From contig JAZQOE010000154.1 in the NCBI GenBank assembly GCA_045627705.1, positions 1 to 53,445 on the forward strand: 53,445 bases of DNA, read 5' to 3'. Source of the DNA: JBMNHG01 sp045627705 (GTDB taxonomy: Bacteria; Verrucomicrobiota; Kiritimatiellia; RFP12; JBMNHG01). The number at the start of each line of letters is the position of its first letter. Position 1 is the stretch's first letter. The notes under the pieces are model-generated. The model was not told the DNA's origin. It saw only the letters and a program-made list of their open reading frames with translations, and searched no databases. Below, one piece after another: positions 33,900 through 43,633 of the stretch. A program made the translations under genes and the position numbers.

Positions 33900-36191
33900 A
33901 TGAACAAATACGCGGTGCTTGAGTCCGAGTTCACTGAGACATATCGTGGACTCGAACGCGATTTGATGGAAGGCAAACCACGCTCAAGGCGTTGGCTTGA
34001 CTTCGCGTCTAGATTCGGAAAAATCGCGAAGCGAAACAGGCGTCTTCCAGCCGCATCGCTCAAGGCGCGACTTTATCCAATGCTGGCCGACGAGTGCGAT
34101 CCAGTGATCTGGACTCGCACGCCATTTCTCTTCGAGACTTGCCTGCGTCACCCTTGGAACTGGGGCTGCCCGGATTTCAACGCACCTGGTTCCCAGGCCT
34201 ATCGCGACCGCATAGACGTTTGCAATGATTCCGCCGCGCGCGACCGCATAAAGCTCTTCAGCCTCTGGCAGCCAAGGAACAACGCCTTCACCGGACTTTG
34301 GAATCTCTATGGCGATTGTTTCGATGTTGACCACCATTGCATCGGCTACTCCACGCTCTTCCGCGAAGGTTTCAATGGCATCCGTTCCAGAATCCTCGCC
34401 CGTCCTCGCCAGAATGCCGAAACGCGCGCCATGGTTGCGGGCATTGACGCCGTTCTCCGCATCGCCTCGCGCTTTGCCACCGCCGCCCGCAAGCGTCTTG
34501 AGTCCGATACTTCGCTTGATTCCGAACAGCGCCACTTCCTGTCGCTTTCCGCATCCATCTACGAACGCATTCCAGCGCTTCCGCCCCAGACCTTCGCGGA
34601 AGGCCTCGCGATGATTCTCTTCACACGGGAAGTCATAGCCTCGATAGAGAACATCGGCATCTCAGTGCTTGGGCGTCCGGACCTTTTGCTCACGCCTCTT
34701 TACGAGGCCGATCTCGCCGCTGGCCGCATCACGGAGGATGGGGCAGGGGATCTTGTCGCCCGCTGGATGCTCGTGCACGACATCAAGATGGATTCCCGTT
34801 CCCGTTCTTGGCCGGAAACAAGCACCACGATGGTTCTCGGCGGCGCCGATCCGGCAACTGGCAAATTCGTCGATACCGCTGTCACCCGCCTTTTCATACA
34901 AACCCATGTGAGTCTCGGCATAATGAGTCCGAAACTCAATTGCCGCACCTCCGCGGCCGCGCCACAGGGCTACTTTGACTTTGTGTCGAAGTTTGTGACA
35001 GGGGCCGCGAACAATTTTGCGTTCTCGAACGACGACATCCTCATCCCCGCGTTGCAGCGCCATGGCAAGTCGCTTTCCGACGCCCGTAATTTCGTGAACG
35101 GCGGATGCCAGGAACCAATCTGCGAAGGCGTCGAACATTCCGCTGGGGCAGGGTACTATTTCAACATCGCCCGAACCTTCGAGTTTTTCTTTGCGGGGTC
35201 GCCAAAGGCGGATACGCCCGAACTTGCCGCAGCCGTAAAGACACTGGGGTTGGACAAGCCGCTTCCGAAACGCGCCCCAGCAGATTTCGACGCATTCTAC
35301 GCCGCGTTCATGAAAACCCTGTCGCGAGTGATTCGCACCGGCGCCTCATGGTGGCGCGCGGGCGGCTTGCACTTTGAGCGCCGCCACCCATCGCCTGTGT
35401 TCTCCGCGACAATCTCCGACTGCATCGAGAAGGGACGCGACTACACGGCTGGCGGCGCGCGATACAATCCCACGGGATGCGCACTCGTCGGACTTGCGGA
35501 TGTCGTCAACGGACTCGCCGCGGTTCGCATCGCGATCTATCGCGACAAATTTACGACCTTCGGGGAACTTCGCTCGGCAGTGCGCGCGAACTGGCATGGA
35601 TACGAAGCGCTTCGCAACCGCATCCTCGCTCTTCCTCGCTTTGGCGGCAACGACAAGGAAGTCGCGGAACTCGCCGCGCGTTTCGCCCGAGATGTAACCG
35701 CTGTTGTCGCCGCGTGCCGCAACGAAAGAGGCGAACACTTCCAACCGAGTTTCTTCGTCTATTACTTCTACCGTCACTTCGGCGACCAAACCGGCGCAAC
35801 GCCTGATGGCCGCCACGCCGGCGATCCGCTTTCGCAGGGCATCGCTCCGAATCGCGTGAATGCGCCGAGGAGCGTGACGGATACAGTCGATTTCCTTCGC
35901 GCCATCGACTTCTCCTGTTCGCCTGGAAACGCCGTGCTCGACTTCCAGCTGCCGGCATCGAAGGCGTTGACGCCCCCAGTGGTTTCGGCGCTACTGCGCA
36001 CTTCCTGCTCGGCGGGGATTCCGTGCATGCAGCCGGACATCGTCGATGTCGCGGAAATGAAGGATGCGCAGGAGAATCCCGCCGCCCATCGGGATTTGAT
36101 CGTGCGAATATCCGGGCTTTCCGCAGTATTCGTTTCCCTGGACAAGTGGATCCAGGACGAGATGATTACCCGCCACCAATTCGCGGTTTAA
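33900..36191 (+). CDS. Glycyl-radical enzyme of the lyase/dehydratase type
   Basis: The 763-residue protein has the length and order of the PFL-like superfamily. The thiyl-radical Cys is in NGGCQEPICEG (Cys403), with Glu405 forming the C-x-E pair found in glycerol dehydratase and choline TMA-lyase rather than the Cys-Cys pair of pyruvate formate-lyase. Near the C terminus the glycyl loop reads RISGLSAVFVSLDKWIQDEMI, with Gly739; the residue after this Gly is usually Tyr but here Leu. It requires anaerobic conditions and a radical SAM activase, which is not in this window. The substrate is unknown. The preceding stop overlaps its ribosome site, GAGGAA. Confidence 0.85.
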   Translation: MNKYAVLESEFTETYRGLERDLMEGKPRSRRWLDFASRFGKIAKRNRRLPAASLKARLYPMLADECDPVIWTRTPFLFETCLRHPWNWGCPDFNAPGSQAYRDRIDVCNDSAARDRIKLFSLWQPRNNAFTGLWNLYGDCFDVDHHCIGYSTLFREGFNGIRSRILARPRQNAETRAMVAGIDAVLRIASRFATAARKRLESDTSLDSEQRHFLSLSASIYERIPALPPQTFAEGLAMILFTREVIASIENIGISVLGRPDLLLTPLYEADLAAGRITEDGAGDLVARWMLVHDIKMDSRSRSWPETSTTMVLGGADPATGKFVDTAVTRLFIQTHVSLGIMSPKLNCRTSAAAPQGYFDFVSKFVTGAANNFAFSNDDILIPALQRHGKSLSDARNFVNGGCQEPICEGVEHSAGAGYYFNIARTFEFFFAGSPKADTPELAAAVKTLGLDKPLPKRAPADFDAFYAAFMKTLSRVIRTGASWWRAGGLHFERRHPSPVFSATISDCIEKGRDYTAGGARYNPTGCALVGLADVVNGLAAVRIAIYRDKFTTFGELRSAVRANWHGYEALRNRILALPRFGGNDKEVAELAARFARDVTAVVAACRNERGEHFQPSFFVYYFYRHFGDQTGATPDGRHAGDPLSQGIAPNRVNAPRSVTDTVDFLRAIDFSCSPGNAVLDFQLPASKALTPPVVSALLRTSCSAGIPCMQPDIVDVAEMKDAQENPAAHRDLIVRISGLSAVFVSLDKWIQDEMITRHQFAV

Positions 36192-36218
36192 TCCCGCCTG
36201 TTTCGTGCATTGATTCCC

Positions 36219-38798
36219 CTAATGCTTCAAACTCACTTTGACCTTGAAGAAGTGGTGCTTGGGTAGGGCGGGGAGCCAGGCATCGCCAAGTTTTTCCTTG
36301 CCGAGAACCGTGTAGATCCGGCCGTCAAGATTGGGTTTCCATGTGACGATTGGATTGCCATTTGCATCCACGTCTATGCACGCGAGGAACCTATCGTCGG
36401 GATTGGTTGGATCGACGCCCGTGATGTAGCATTCCCAGACCCGGTTTACGCCATTGGCCGCGAACCGAAGCATTGCGGTTTCGCATTCACTTTCATTGGC
36501 GGTCGGCGCAACCACCCCCTTTTCGATCAGCCATGAATATGGAACAATCTCTTCGATGGAAAGCGAGGCGTCTGTCGCCTCATGGCAACCCAGGTCGATC
36601 CGGCCGCGGAAAATTCGTGGATTGCCATCGATGTCGCAAATGGCGTTCGAGAGCCCGTTCGATCCCGCGTTGATGCACGGCGAAGTGAACCGCAGGCGAT
36701 AGTCGCCATTTCCTGGATCGGTGAACTGCGGATCGCAATCGATGATCCCCACATACTCGTGAGAATCGAAATCGCTTGGAGGCTCGATTGGGCCCTGAAG
36801 GCAGCCCGCGATGCAATCGCAGTTTCTGGCAGCGTATGCGCCACCGCCCAATGAATTTCCCCAGACAATGCAATTTGCGAGCGAACAATCATGGACAACC
36901 GATCCATATTCGCTGGGGGAGTCAACAGTGTTTCCGGCAACCGTACATGAACTCATCGCAGAGTTTTTTACTGTCGATGCCTGGAATGAACTCGTGGAAT
37001 CATTTTCGCAAATCAGGCAATTGTCAATCAGTGGCGCGAGTGAAATCGCGCTGGCTTCCGCGCCACTGTTGCCGCGGAATATGCAGCGCCTGTACACCCC
37101 TCCAACCGCGCCTCCAACGCCCATGTCGCACTCGGAGCAACCGGGGATGGCGGCAATGTTGCCGGAGACGATGCAGTCCTCGACAATGCCTCCGACAACG
37201 CCGCCGGCGAGGTATTGGTTTCCGGAAGATACATCGCAGAGTCCATTGCGGATCGTGAAGCCACGCAAGACGACGTTTGTCGTCGCCGACAACGCCGCGC
37301 AGATATTCGTGCCGCCACCGTCGATGACCGTCTTTCCAGCGCCATTGACGGATCGAATTGAAAGCGCCTTGGTGCGCGAGTCCAGCCAGATGTCCTCCAA
37401 TTCGGGAAGCCATGCGAGGGTGTCCGGGGTAGGGTAGGCATCGCCGAACATCCACCAGAAGGCGACATATCCGAGATTGTAAATGCCGTTCACCTCGAAC
37501 GGCGGATATACGCCGTCGCCGACAATGATTTCATCGCCGCTTTCCGAGGCGTCCACGGCGGCCTGTATCGTCGCGAACGCATCGGCCCACGACAGGCCGG
37601 AATGTGCATCGGAACCGGTTTGCGAGACAAAGCGCGTCACTGGATTCTTATGGGGTGGGGGAACCGCCGATGACTCATAGCATCCGACATCTATCCGCCC
37701 GAAGATTATGCGGGTCTGCCCATCCAGGTCGCAGGTGGCGGTTGTCATCTCGTTCGATCCCGCGTTGATGCACGGCGAATCCGAACGAAGGTGGAAATCG
37801 CCATTCGCGGCGTCAATGAAAAGCGGGTTGGCGACGAAATTCCCCTGACCGTCCATCGATTCCCTCAGGCAGCACGACTCGGCAAAACAGTACTCCATGG
37901 ATGGTTCGACATGGCCTGGCGATGAATTGCCCCAGACAATGCAATCGCCCAGGGTGCATCTCGCGACCACGACGCCTTCCGTGCACTCATTTCCGGCTAT
38001 CGTGCAGGAAACAAACGCGCCTTTCTCCTCGTCATTGAACTCGCTCGGCGTATTCGCCACGATACCGTCCATGCCGCCAGTGTTCCCGTAAAGCAGGCAG
38101 TTTTCAAGCGAGCGGGCCTCCGAAACGGCGCCGCACCAGCCGCTGTTGCCCATGAACACGCAGCGACTGTACGCACCGGCAACGACGCCACCCGCGCCGT
38201 GTTCATTGTCAGGCGTGGAAACATTGCCGGCGATGACGCAGTCCTCGACAATGCCTCCGACAACGCCACCGGCAAGGTATTGGTAATCGACATCGCATAA
38301 TCCGTTGCGAATGGTGAATCCACGCATGAGGACATTTGTCGTTGCCGACAGGGTAGCGCAGATATTCGTGCCGCCGCCGTCGATGACCGTATTCTCCGCG
38401 CCACTGAGGGACGTGATGGAAATCGATTTTGCGCGTGAGTTCCGCCATGCATCTTCCATCCTCCGCCACATATCTTCCATCCCAGGATCCCAGGCATACC
38501 AGGTGCCAAGGGCTTGACTGGGAGAGGTGTCGGAGAACCCCCAGACGACACAGATTTCAGCGATATCCGCAAGGCTGTTCACCTCGAACGGCGGATATAC
38601 GCCGTCGCCGACAATGATTTCATCGCCGCTTTCCGAGGCGTCCACGGCGGCCTGTATCGTCGCGAACGCATTGGCCCACGACAGGCCGGAATGCGCATCG
38701 GAACCATTCCGGGCGACATAGAGCCTGGTGTTCGCGTTCGCGGCAAGTGCCATCGCGCAAATCGCGGCGGCGAGTGCAATGCGTCGTTCAATCCTCAT
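36219..38798 (-). CDS. Secreted right-handed beta-helix repeat protein
   Basis: The start is set at MRIERRIALAAAICAMALA, which gives a standard signal peptide; a Met three codons earlier is also possible. The ~859-residue product has two homologous modules. Each starts with YVARNGSDAHSGLSWANAF or its variant and DEIIVGDGVYPPF, then Cys-rich parallel beta-helix coils (CVIAGN, CIVWGNS and similar) and ends with INAGSN and a DLDG or DIDG, then GRID-GC(Y/H)E. A ~100-residue C-terminal domain follows (VEPYSWLIEKGV-like, then NPDDRFLACIDVDANG). It resembles choice-of-anchor and polymorphic outer-membrane-like proteins found in large paralogous sets in PVC bacteria. Function is unknown; surface location is likely. 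Confidence 0.8.
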   Translation of the reverse strand: MRIERRIALAAAICAMALAANANTRLYVARNGSDAHSGLSWANAFATIQAAVDASESGDEIIVGDGVYPPFEVNSLADIAEICVVWGFSDTSPSQALGTWYAWDPGMEDMWRRMEDAWRNSRAKSISITSLSGAENTVIDGGGTNICATLSATTNVLMRGFTIRNGLCDVDYQYLAGGVVGGIVEDCVIAGNVSTPDNEHGAGGVVAGAYSRCVFMGNSGWCGAVSEARSLENCLLYGNTGGMDGIVANTPSEFNDEEKGAFVSCTIAGNECTEGVVVARCTLGDCIVWGNSSPGHVEPSMEYCFAESCCLRESMDGQGNFVANPLFIDAANGDFHLRSDSPCINAGSNEMTTATCDLDGQTRIIFGRIDVGCYESSAVPPPHKNPVTRFVSQTGSDAHSGLSWADAFATIQAAVDASESGDEIIVGDGVYPPFEVNGIYNLGYVAFWWMFGDAYPTPDTLAWLPELEDIWLDSRTKALSIRSVNGAGKTVIDGGGTNICAALSATTNVVLRGFTIRNGLCDVSSGNQYLAGGVVGGIVEDCIVSGNIAAIPGCSECDMGVGGAVGGVYRRCIFRGNSGAEASAISLAPLIDNCLICENDSTSSFQASTVKNSAMSSCTVAGNTVDSPSEYGSVVHDCSLANCIVWGNSLGGGAYAARNCDCIAGCLQGPIEPPSDFDSHEYVGIIDCDPQFTDPGNGDYRLRFTSPCINAGSNGLSNAICDIDGNPRIFRGRIDLGCHEATDASLSIEEIVPYSWLIEKGVVAPTANESECETAMLRFAANGVNRVWECYITGVDPTNPDDRFLACIDVDANGNPIVTWKPNLDGRIYTVLGKEKLGDAWLPALPKHHFFKVKVSLKH
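37488..37616. repeat. Intragenic direct repeat, copy 1
   Basis: This 129-bp stretch is nearly identical (two differences seen) to 38577-38705, 1089 bp away. 1089 bp is exactly 363 codons, so the copies stay in frame. Other parts of the two modules (for example around 37180-37330 and 38240-38400) are also similar but more diverged. Confidence 0.9.
38577..38705. repeat. Intragenic direct repeat, copy 2
   Basis: This is the partner of 37488-37616 in the same beta-helix gene. It encodes the segment GVYPPFEVN and the preceding ATIQAAVDASESGDEIIV stretch of the first module. Confidence 0.9.
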
Positions 38799-38888
38799 GC
38801 TTGCCATGGTGTAGTTTCGGTGGAATTTTGTCAATGCAAAACTGCGTCAAAATCATGCGGGATGCAATGTCGCATAATATGAGTTATG

Positions 38889-39791
38889 TCAACTTGGGCG
38901 GTGCGCACGCGGGTGGAAGTTCTTGTGGGTCGCGACTAGACGACCTGCATCGACATGCGTGTAAATCTGAGTTGTCTCGACGCTGGCATGTCCAAGCATC
39001 TCCTGGATAACGCGAATCTGCGCGCCATGTTCAAGCAGATGAGTGGCGAAGCAGTGACGCAATGTGTGCGGATGAATCTGTCCGGCAAGCCCGGCTTCGC
39101 GCGCGCGCTTGGCCAGCATCTTCCAGATTCCCTGGCGCGAAAAACGCTCGCCAAGGCGTGTCAAGAAAACCTCGGGGACATCCTGGCCAGGACGAACCAG
39201 CTTCGGCCTGACCCCATCCAAGTAGATGCTGAGGGCATCCGCGGCAATGCTGCCGATTGGAACGATTCTCTGTTTGTCGCCCTTGCCCAGGCAACGCAGG
39301 TATTTCGCATCGAGATGGAGATCGCTCATGCGGAGCATCGCGAGCTCCGAAACGCGCAAACCGCAGGCGTAGAAGGTTTCAAGGATGGCACGGTCGCGGA
39401 TTGAAAGCGGATCATTGCCAGCGGGCGCGGCAAGAAGTGCTACGATGTCATCCTCCGTCACAACCTTTGGAAGCTGCAATCCGCGGCGCGCCGCATGGAG
39501 TACGGAAGCGACATTCGAATCGATGATTCCTTCCGATGTCAGGTACGCGAAAAAGACCTTCAAGGCGACGAGACGACGCGCGGAAGTCGCCGGCGCCATT
39601 TCGCGGATTTTCAGATCCTCGAGATATTCCTGGAGATCGGTGCGCCTGACGGCACTTGGATATTTGATCCCACGGTCCGAAAGGAACTCGGCGAAATCGG
39701 CCAAGTCGCGACCGTATGATTCGCGAGTGTTATGCGACAGGCCGCGTTCGAGAACCAGGTAGTCGAGGAATTGTCTTATCGCGGAATCCAT
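38889..39791 (-). CDS. xerD: Tyrosine recombinase XerD/XerC
   Basis: The start at MDSAIRQFLDYLVLERGLS follows GGGAGG. The 300-residue protein has the N-terminal SAM-like core-binding domain and the C-terminal catalytic domain with all residues: Arg in YACGLRVSEL, Lys in CLGKGDKQR, HTLRH (His-x-x-Arg), the second His in MLGHASVETT and the nucleophile Tyr in QIYTHVD. It resolves chromosome dimers at dif with a partner recombinase. XerD is slightly favoured over XerC by the overall pattern, but this is not decisive. No dif site was found nearby. Confidence 0.88.
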   Translation of the reverse strand: MDSAIRQFLDYLVLERGLSHNTRESYGRDLADFAEFLSDRGIKYPSAVRRTDLQEYLEDLKIREMAPATSARRLVALKVFFAYLTSEGIIDSNVASVLHAARRGLQLPKVVTEDDIVALLAAPAGNDPLSIRDRAILETFYACGLRVSELAMLRMSDLHLDAKYLRCLGKGDKQRIVPIGSIAADALSIYLDGVRPKLVRPGQDVPEVFLTRLGERFSRQGIWKMLAKRAREAGLAGQIHPHTLRHCFATHLLEHGAQIRVIQEMLGHASVETTQIYTHVDAGRLVATHKNFHPRAHRPS

Positions 39792-39974
39792 GCTACCTCC
39801 CCTGCCCCACAAGCGCCTTGTACCCGAGTTTCACAAGAATGGCGCAACATATCCTGCCTGATTCTGGATGTATCGAGAAAACGTCCATGGCGACCATTAT
39901 GCCATTCTTTGAGTCCCAGATAATAGAAATACTTAAAGAAATGACGATCAGTGTACCGGGGGAAAGCAACGGTG

Positions 39975-40002
39975 TTGTTTCTCACGGGATTTTGGCTATA
40001 AT
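39975..40002 (+). promoter_or_regulatory. Promoter of the dipeptidase-recD2 unit
   Basis: TTGTTT (39975-39980) and a perfect TATAAT (39997-40002) are spaced by 16 nt, about 50-80 nt upstream of the M20 peptidase start. The rest of 39792-40050, upstream of both divergent genes, shows no gene I can support. Confidence 0.65.
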
Positions 40003-40050
40003 GGCGACATGCATCGGTGAGGCACAACGAGGCCCGTTGCAATTAGCCCA

Positions 40051-41442
40051 ATGTCTGTTTCAATCAAGAGCAGCCCGCATTCCATGGATATCGACGTTTA
40101 CTTTGAAAACAATCGCGAGTCCATCCTCGCCGATTGGTTTGAACTGCTGAGGATGCCGACAATCGGTTCCGATCCCGCGCGGCTTGGTGATTGCGCCCGT
40201 TGCACGGCGTGGCTAAAGCGTTATCTTCGTCCGCTTGGCTTCACTTCCGAAGTGATTCTCGTCAATGTCGGCATGCCGATTTTCCTCGCCACGCGCGATG
40301 GCGAACAATCCGCGCCTTCAATCCTCTACTACGGGCATTACGATGTCCAGCCTGCCGACCCGCTCGAACTTTGGGACACGCCACCATTCGAACCCACGAT
40401 CAAGGACGACCGCGTCTTCGCCCGCGGCGCACAGGACAACAAGGGACAGTTCTTCGCCTTTATCCAGGGTCTTCGCGCACTCATCGAATCGGGCGGCAAA
40501 ATTCCGCCGATCACGATTCTTCTCGAAGGCGAGGAAGAAAGCGGCAGCGTCCACCTCGCCGGCGAACTAGACAATCTCCGAAGGCGCATCGGTGCGCAGA
40601 TCCTGATGGCGTGCGACACTGAAGTCGCGCCAGACGGCCGCCCAGCAATCGTCGCCGGCCTACGCGGAGTGATCCACATGACGGTCACCGTTTGCGGCGC
40701 ACCGCGCGACCTTCATTCAGGCACTCATGGAGGCGTCGCACCGAATCCCGCGCAGGCCCTTGCGCGCATGCTGGCGTCGATGCACGACGATGCGGGCCAT
40801 ATCCTCGTCGAAGGGTTCACGAACATCCACGCGCCGACCGATACCGAGCGCGAACTTGCCTCGGCTGGCGCCATCGACAATGCGGGCTACGAAGCCGCGA
40901 CTGGTGTCGCGCCAACAGGCGGCGAGCGCGAATTTCCCCCGTGGGAACGCGCCGGGTTCCGTCCTTCAATCGAAATCAACGGCTTTCACGGCGGTTACGG
41001 CGGCCCAGGGTCGAAGACCATCATCCCCTCATCCGCCTTCGCGAAGATTTCCGCGCGTCTCGTCCCCGGCCAGTCGCCAAAGGCATGCACCGACGCAATC
41101 GCCGCACACTTGAAGGAGCGGTGTCCCGAAGGATTGCGCATTGAAATCTCCGAAGTGCAGGCAACGGGCGGCGCACTTCGTCTGCCTGTCGCCTCGCCGC
41201 TTTGCCGCATTGCATCCGAAGTAATCTCGCGAATCGACCCGCGTGGCCCCGTCTTCCAGTGGGACGGAGCCTCGATGCCGATTGTCGCGGGACTTGCCGA
41301 GGCCAGCGGGGCGACGCCATTGCTCATCGGCTTTGGCGAAGAGGGCGACCGCATCCACGCGCCGAACGAATCGTATTCGATCGTGCAGTTCAAGAAAACG
41401 ATGCGCTACGCCTTTGAAATGCTCTCCGAACTCGCAGGGTGA
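40051..41442 (+). CDS. M20-family dipeptidase
   Basis: The start is uncertain between MSVSIKSSPHSM and the Met at 40084 (MDIDVYFENNRESI), which fits the family N terminus better. The ~460-residue protein has the metal ligands and catalytic residues of M20 peptidases: YYGHYDVQP (His, Asp), ARGAQDNKGQ (bridging Asp), LLEGEEESGS (catalytic Glu and ligand), CDTE (Asp) and the last His in DRIHAPNES. The insert domain carries PRDLHSGTHGG. It hydrolyses dipeptides or acyl-amino acids in the cytoplasm. Its stop overlaps or abuts the recD2 start. Confidence 0.9.
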   Translation: MSVSIKSSPHSMDIDVYFENNRESILADWFELLRMPTIGSDPARLGDCARCTAWLKRYLRPLGFTSEVILVNVGMPIFLATRDGEQSAPSILYYGHYDVQPADPLELWDTPPFEPTIKDDRVFARGAQDNKGQFFAFIQGLRALIESGGKIPPITILLEGEEESGSVHLAGELDNLRRRIGAQILMACDTEVAPDGRPAIVAGLRGVIHMTVTVCGAPRDLHSGTHGGVAPNPAQALARMLASMHDDAGHILVEGFTNIHAPTDTERELASAGAIDNAGYEAATGVAPTGGEREFPPWERAGFRPSIEINGFHGGYGGPGSKTIIPSSAFAKISARLVPGQSPKACTDAIAAHLKERCPEGLRIEISEVQATGGALRLPVASPLCRIASEVISRIDPRGPVFQWDGASMPIVAGLAEASGATPLLIGFGEEGDRIHAPNESYSIVQFKKTMRYAFEMLSELAG

Positions 41443-41444
41443 CA

Positions 41445-43583
41445 ATGGAGGACGAAGTCGAGAAAATCAGCGGGACAGTCGAGAACATCGTCTTCCACAA
41501 CGATGATACCGGCTATACCGTCTGTGCGATCCGTCAACCCAACGCTCACGACAACACCACTGTCGTCGGCACATGCGCCGCGATCTGGGTAGGCGAGGAA
41601 ATGAACGCGGAAGGGACGTGGATACACCATCCGCAGTTTGGAAAGCAGTTCCAGGCGTCGAACATCGTCTGCATCACGCCCACATCCGTCGAAGGCATCG
41701 AACGCTTCCTCGCCGGCGGCATGATCCGCGGCATCGGTCCAGTCCAGGCGAAGAGGATCGTCGCCAAGTTCGGAGCCGACACGATGCGGATCATCGACAA
41801 GGAATCAGCGCGCCTTGAGGAGGTCGAAGGCATCGGGCCCAAGCGCCGGGCCTTGATCAAGGAATCCTGGGCCGAAACCCAGGGAATCCGCGACATCATG
41901 GTATTCCTTCAGGGGAACGGCATCGGCACCGCCCAGGCGTCGCGCATCTACAGGCAGTATGGCGCGGACGCGATCGTGATCGTGAAGCAGAACCCATATC
42001 GCCTCATCAACGATGTCTGGGGAATCGGCTTCAAGAAGGCGGACGCGATCGCACTGCGTGTCGGCATCCCAAAGGAGTCCCCCACCCGCGCACGCGCCGG
42101 CATCGGCTATGTCCTCGAATCTCAATCGGAGGAAGGCCATTGCTTCTGCCGCGAAAGCGATCTGCTCCTGGAGGCGCAGGACAAGCTCGGCATCCCGATG
42201 GAAATCATCGCGGAGGCGCTTGCCGCACAGGTCGATGCGGGGCAACTGGTGCGGGACGGCGACAGAATCTACCTCCGCGAACTCTTCGCGGCGGAAGTGC
42301 GCGTTTCCGTGAAGCTTCGCAAATTGCTCGACGGCCAAGCGCGCTTCAAGCCGATCGACGCGCCAAAGGCCGTTGACTGGGCGGAAGGGCGCATGGGTTT
42401 CACGCTCGCGCCCGAGCAGCGCCAGGCGCTCCTCGAAGCCATCTCCAGCAAGGTGTGCGTGATTACGGGCGGCCCTGGCGTCGGCAAGACCACCATCATC
42501 CGCGCGCTTACCGAGGTCTATGGGGCACGGCACGCCACGATCAAGCTCTCCGCGCCGACGGGGCGCGCCGCGAAGCGCATGGCGGAATCGACCGGGCTGG
42601 AGGCGAAGACGATACACCGCCTGCTCAGCTACCAGCCGGCGACACATGCGTTCAAGTACAATGCCGAGAATCCAATCGACGCCGATGTGGTAATACTCGA
42701 CGAGGCGTCGATGATAGACGTGAACCTGATGGACTGTTTCCTCCAGGCGCTTCCCGACCATGCGTGCCTGGTGATTGTCGGCGACATCGACCAGCTTCCG
42801 AGCGTCGGGCCCGGCAACGTCCTTCGCGATATCATCGCTTCGGGCGCAATCCCATGCCGCAAGCTCACCTACATCTTCCGTCAGGATTCGCGCGGACTCA
42901 TCGTCCGCAACGCGCACCACATCAACAATGGCGAGCGTCTGGAACAGGCGAAGGAAAGCGACTTCTTCTTCATCGAAACGGCGGAGCCAGAGGTCGTGCT
43001 AAACCGCGTGCGGGAGCTTGTCACCACTCGCATCCCGCGCAAATTCGGCTTCGATCCGCTTTCGTCGATACAGATTCTCACGCCGATGCGCAAGAACCTC
43101 CTTGGCACCGACAGCCTGAACCATGTGCTGCAGGAGGCGATGAACCCGCATGGCGAGGCGCTGTTGCGCGGCGGCACGCTCTTCCGCGTCCGCGACCGCG
43201 TAATGCAGTTGCGGAACAACTACGACAAGGACGTCTTCAACGGCGACATCGGTTTCATCAGGGAAGTCGATACGGAGGAACGGTCGCTTGTCGTGGACTT
43301 CGACGGCAAACCCGTGAAATACCAATCCGACGAGCTGGACGAGCTGGTCCTTGCGTATGCCTCGACGATCCACAAGTCGCAGGGAAGCGAATATCCGGCC
43401 GTCGTGATCATCATAGCGACCCAGCATTTCAAGCTGCTCCAGCGCAATCTGCTCTACACCGCCGTCACCCGCGGCAAGAAGCTCGTGTGCATCGTGGGAT
43501 CCTCGAAGGCGATACACATCGCAACCGAGAACAACACCGTCCGCGAACGCCGCACATGGCTGGCCGAGCGTCTTCGCGCATGA
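41445..43583 (+). CDS. recD2: RecD2-type ATP-dependent DNA helicase
   Basis: The start is set at MEDEVEKISGTVENIVFHN; an in-frame GTG two codons earlier overlaps the previous stop. The 712-residue protein has the RecD2 layout: an N-terminal OB domain (to about 90), a helix-hairpin-helix region (GIGPVQAKRI, EGIGPKRRAL, VWGIGFKKADAIA), then SF1B helicase motifs GGPGVGKTTI (Walker A), SAPTGRAAKRM, DEASMID, GDIDQLPSVGPG, YIFRQ, and ASTIHKSQGSEYP with LLYTAVTRGKK. It unwinds DNA 5' to 3' in repair and is independent of RecBC. It is co-transcribed with the dipeptidase gene. Confidence 0.95.
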   Translation: MEDEVEKISGTVENIVFHNDDTGYTVCAIRQPNAHDNTTVVGTCAAIWVGEEMNAEGTWIHHPQFGKQFQASNIVCITPTSVEGIERFLAGGMIRGIGPVQAKRIVAKFGADTMRIIDKESARLEEVEGIGPKRRALIKESWAETQGIRDIMVFLQGNGIGTAQASRIYRQYGADAIVIVKQNPYRLINDVWGIGFKKADAIALRVGIPKESPTRARAGIGYVLESQSEEGHCFCRESDLLLEAQDKLGIPMEIIAEALAAQVDAGQLVRDGDRIYLRELFAAEVRVSVKLRKLLDGQARFKPIDAPKAVDWAEGRMGFTLAPEQRQALLEAISSKVCVITGGPGVGKTTIIRALTEVYGARHATIKLSAPTGRAAKRMAESTGLEAKTIHRLLSYQPATHAFKYNAENPIDADVVILDEASMIDVNLMDCFLQALPDHACLVIVGDIDQLPSVGPGNVLRDIIASGAIPCRKLTYIFRQDSRGLIVRNAHHINNGERLEQAKESDFFFIETAEPEVVLNRVRELVTTRIPRKFGFDPLSSIQILTPMRKNLLGTDSLNHVLQEAMNPHGEALLRGGTLFRVRDRVMQLRNNYDKDVFNGDIGFIREVDTEERSLVVDFDGKPVKYQSDELDELVLAYASTIHKSQGSEYPAVVIIIATQHFKLLQRNLLYTAVTRGKKLVCIVGSSKAIHIATENNTVRERRTWLAERLRA

Positions 43584-43633
43584 CGAACATTTTTCGGAAC
43601 CATCGTCTTTTTTTTTAACAAAGGGTACTCCAA

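Noticed and set aside
39792..40050. Small open frames between xerD and the dipeptidase gene
   Set aside because: They overlap each other on opposite strands, lack ribosome sites and show no family pattern; only the promoter at 39975-40002 is supportable.
42561..42570. GGCGCGCC in recD2 as another copy of the palindrome
   Set aside because: It encodes the conserved TGRAAKRM helicase motif and has no A/T arms; it is explained by the protein sequence. Other bare GGCGCGCC sites at 25258, 33477 and 33566 were left out for the same lack of arms.
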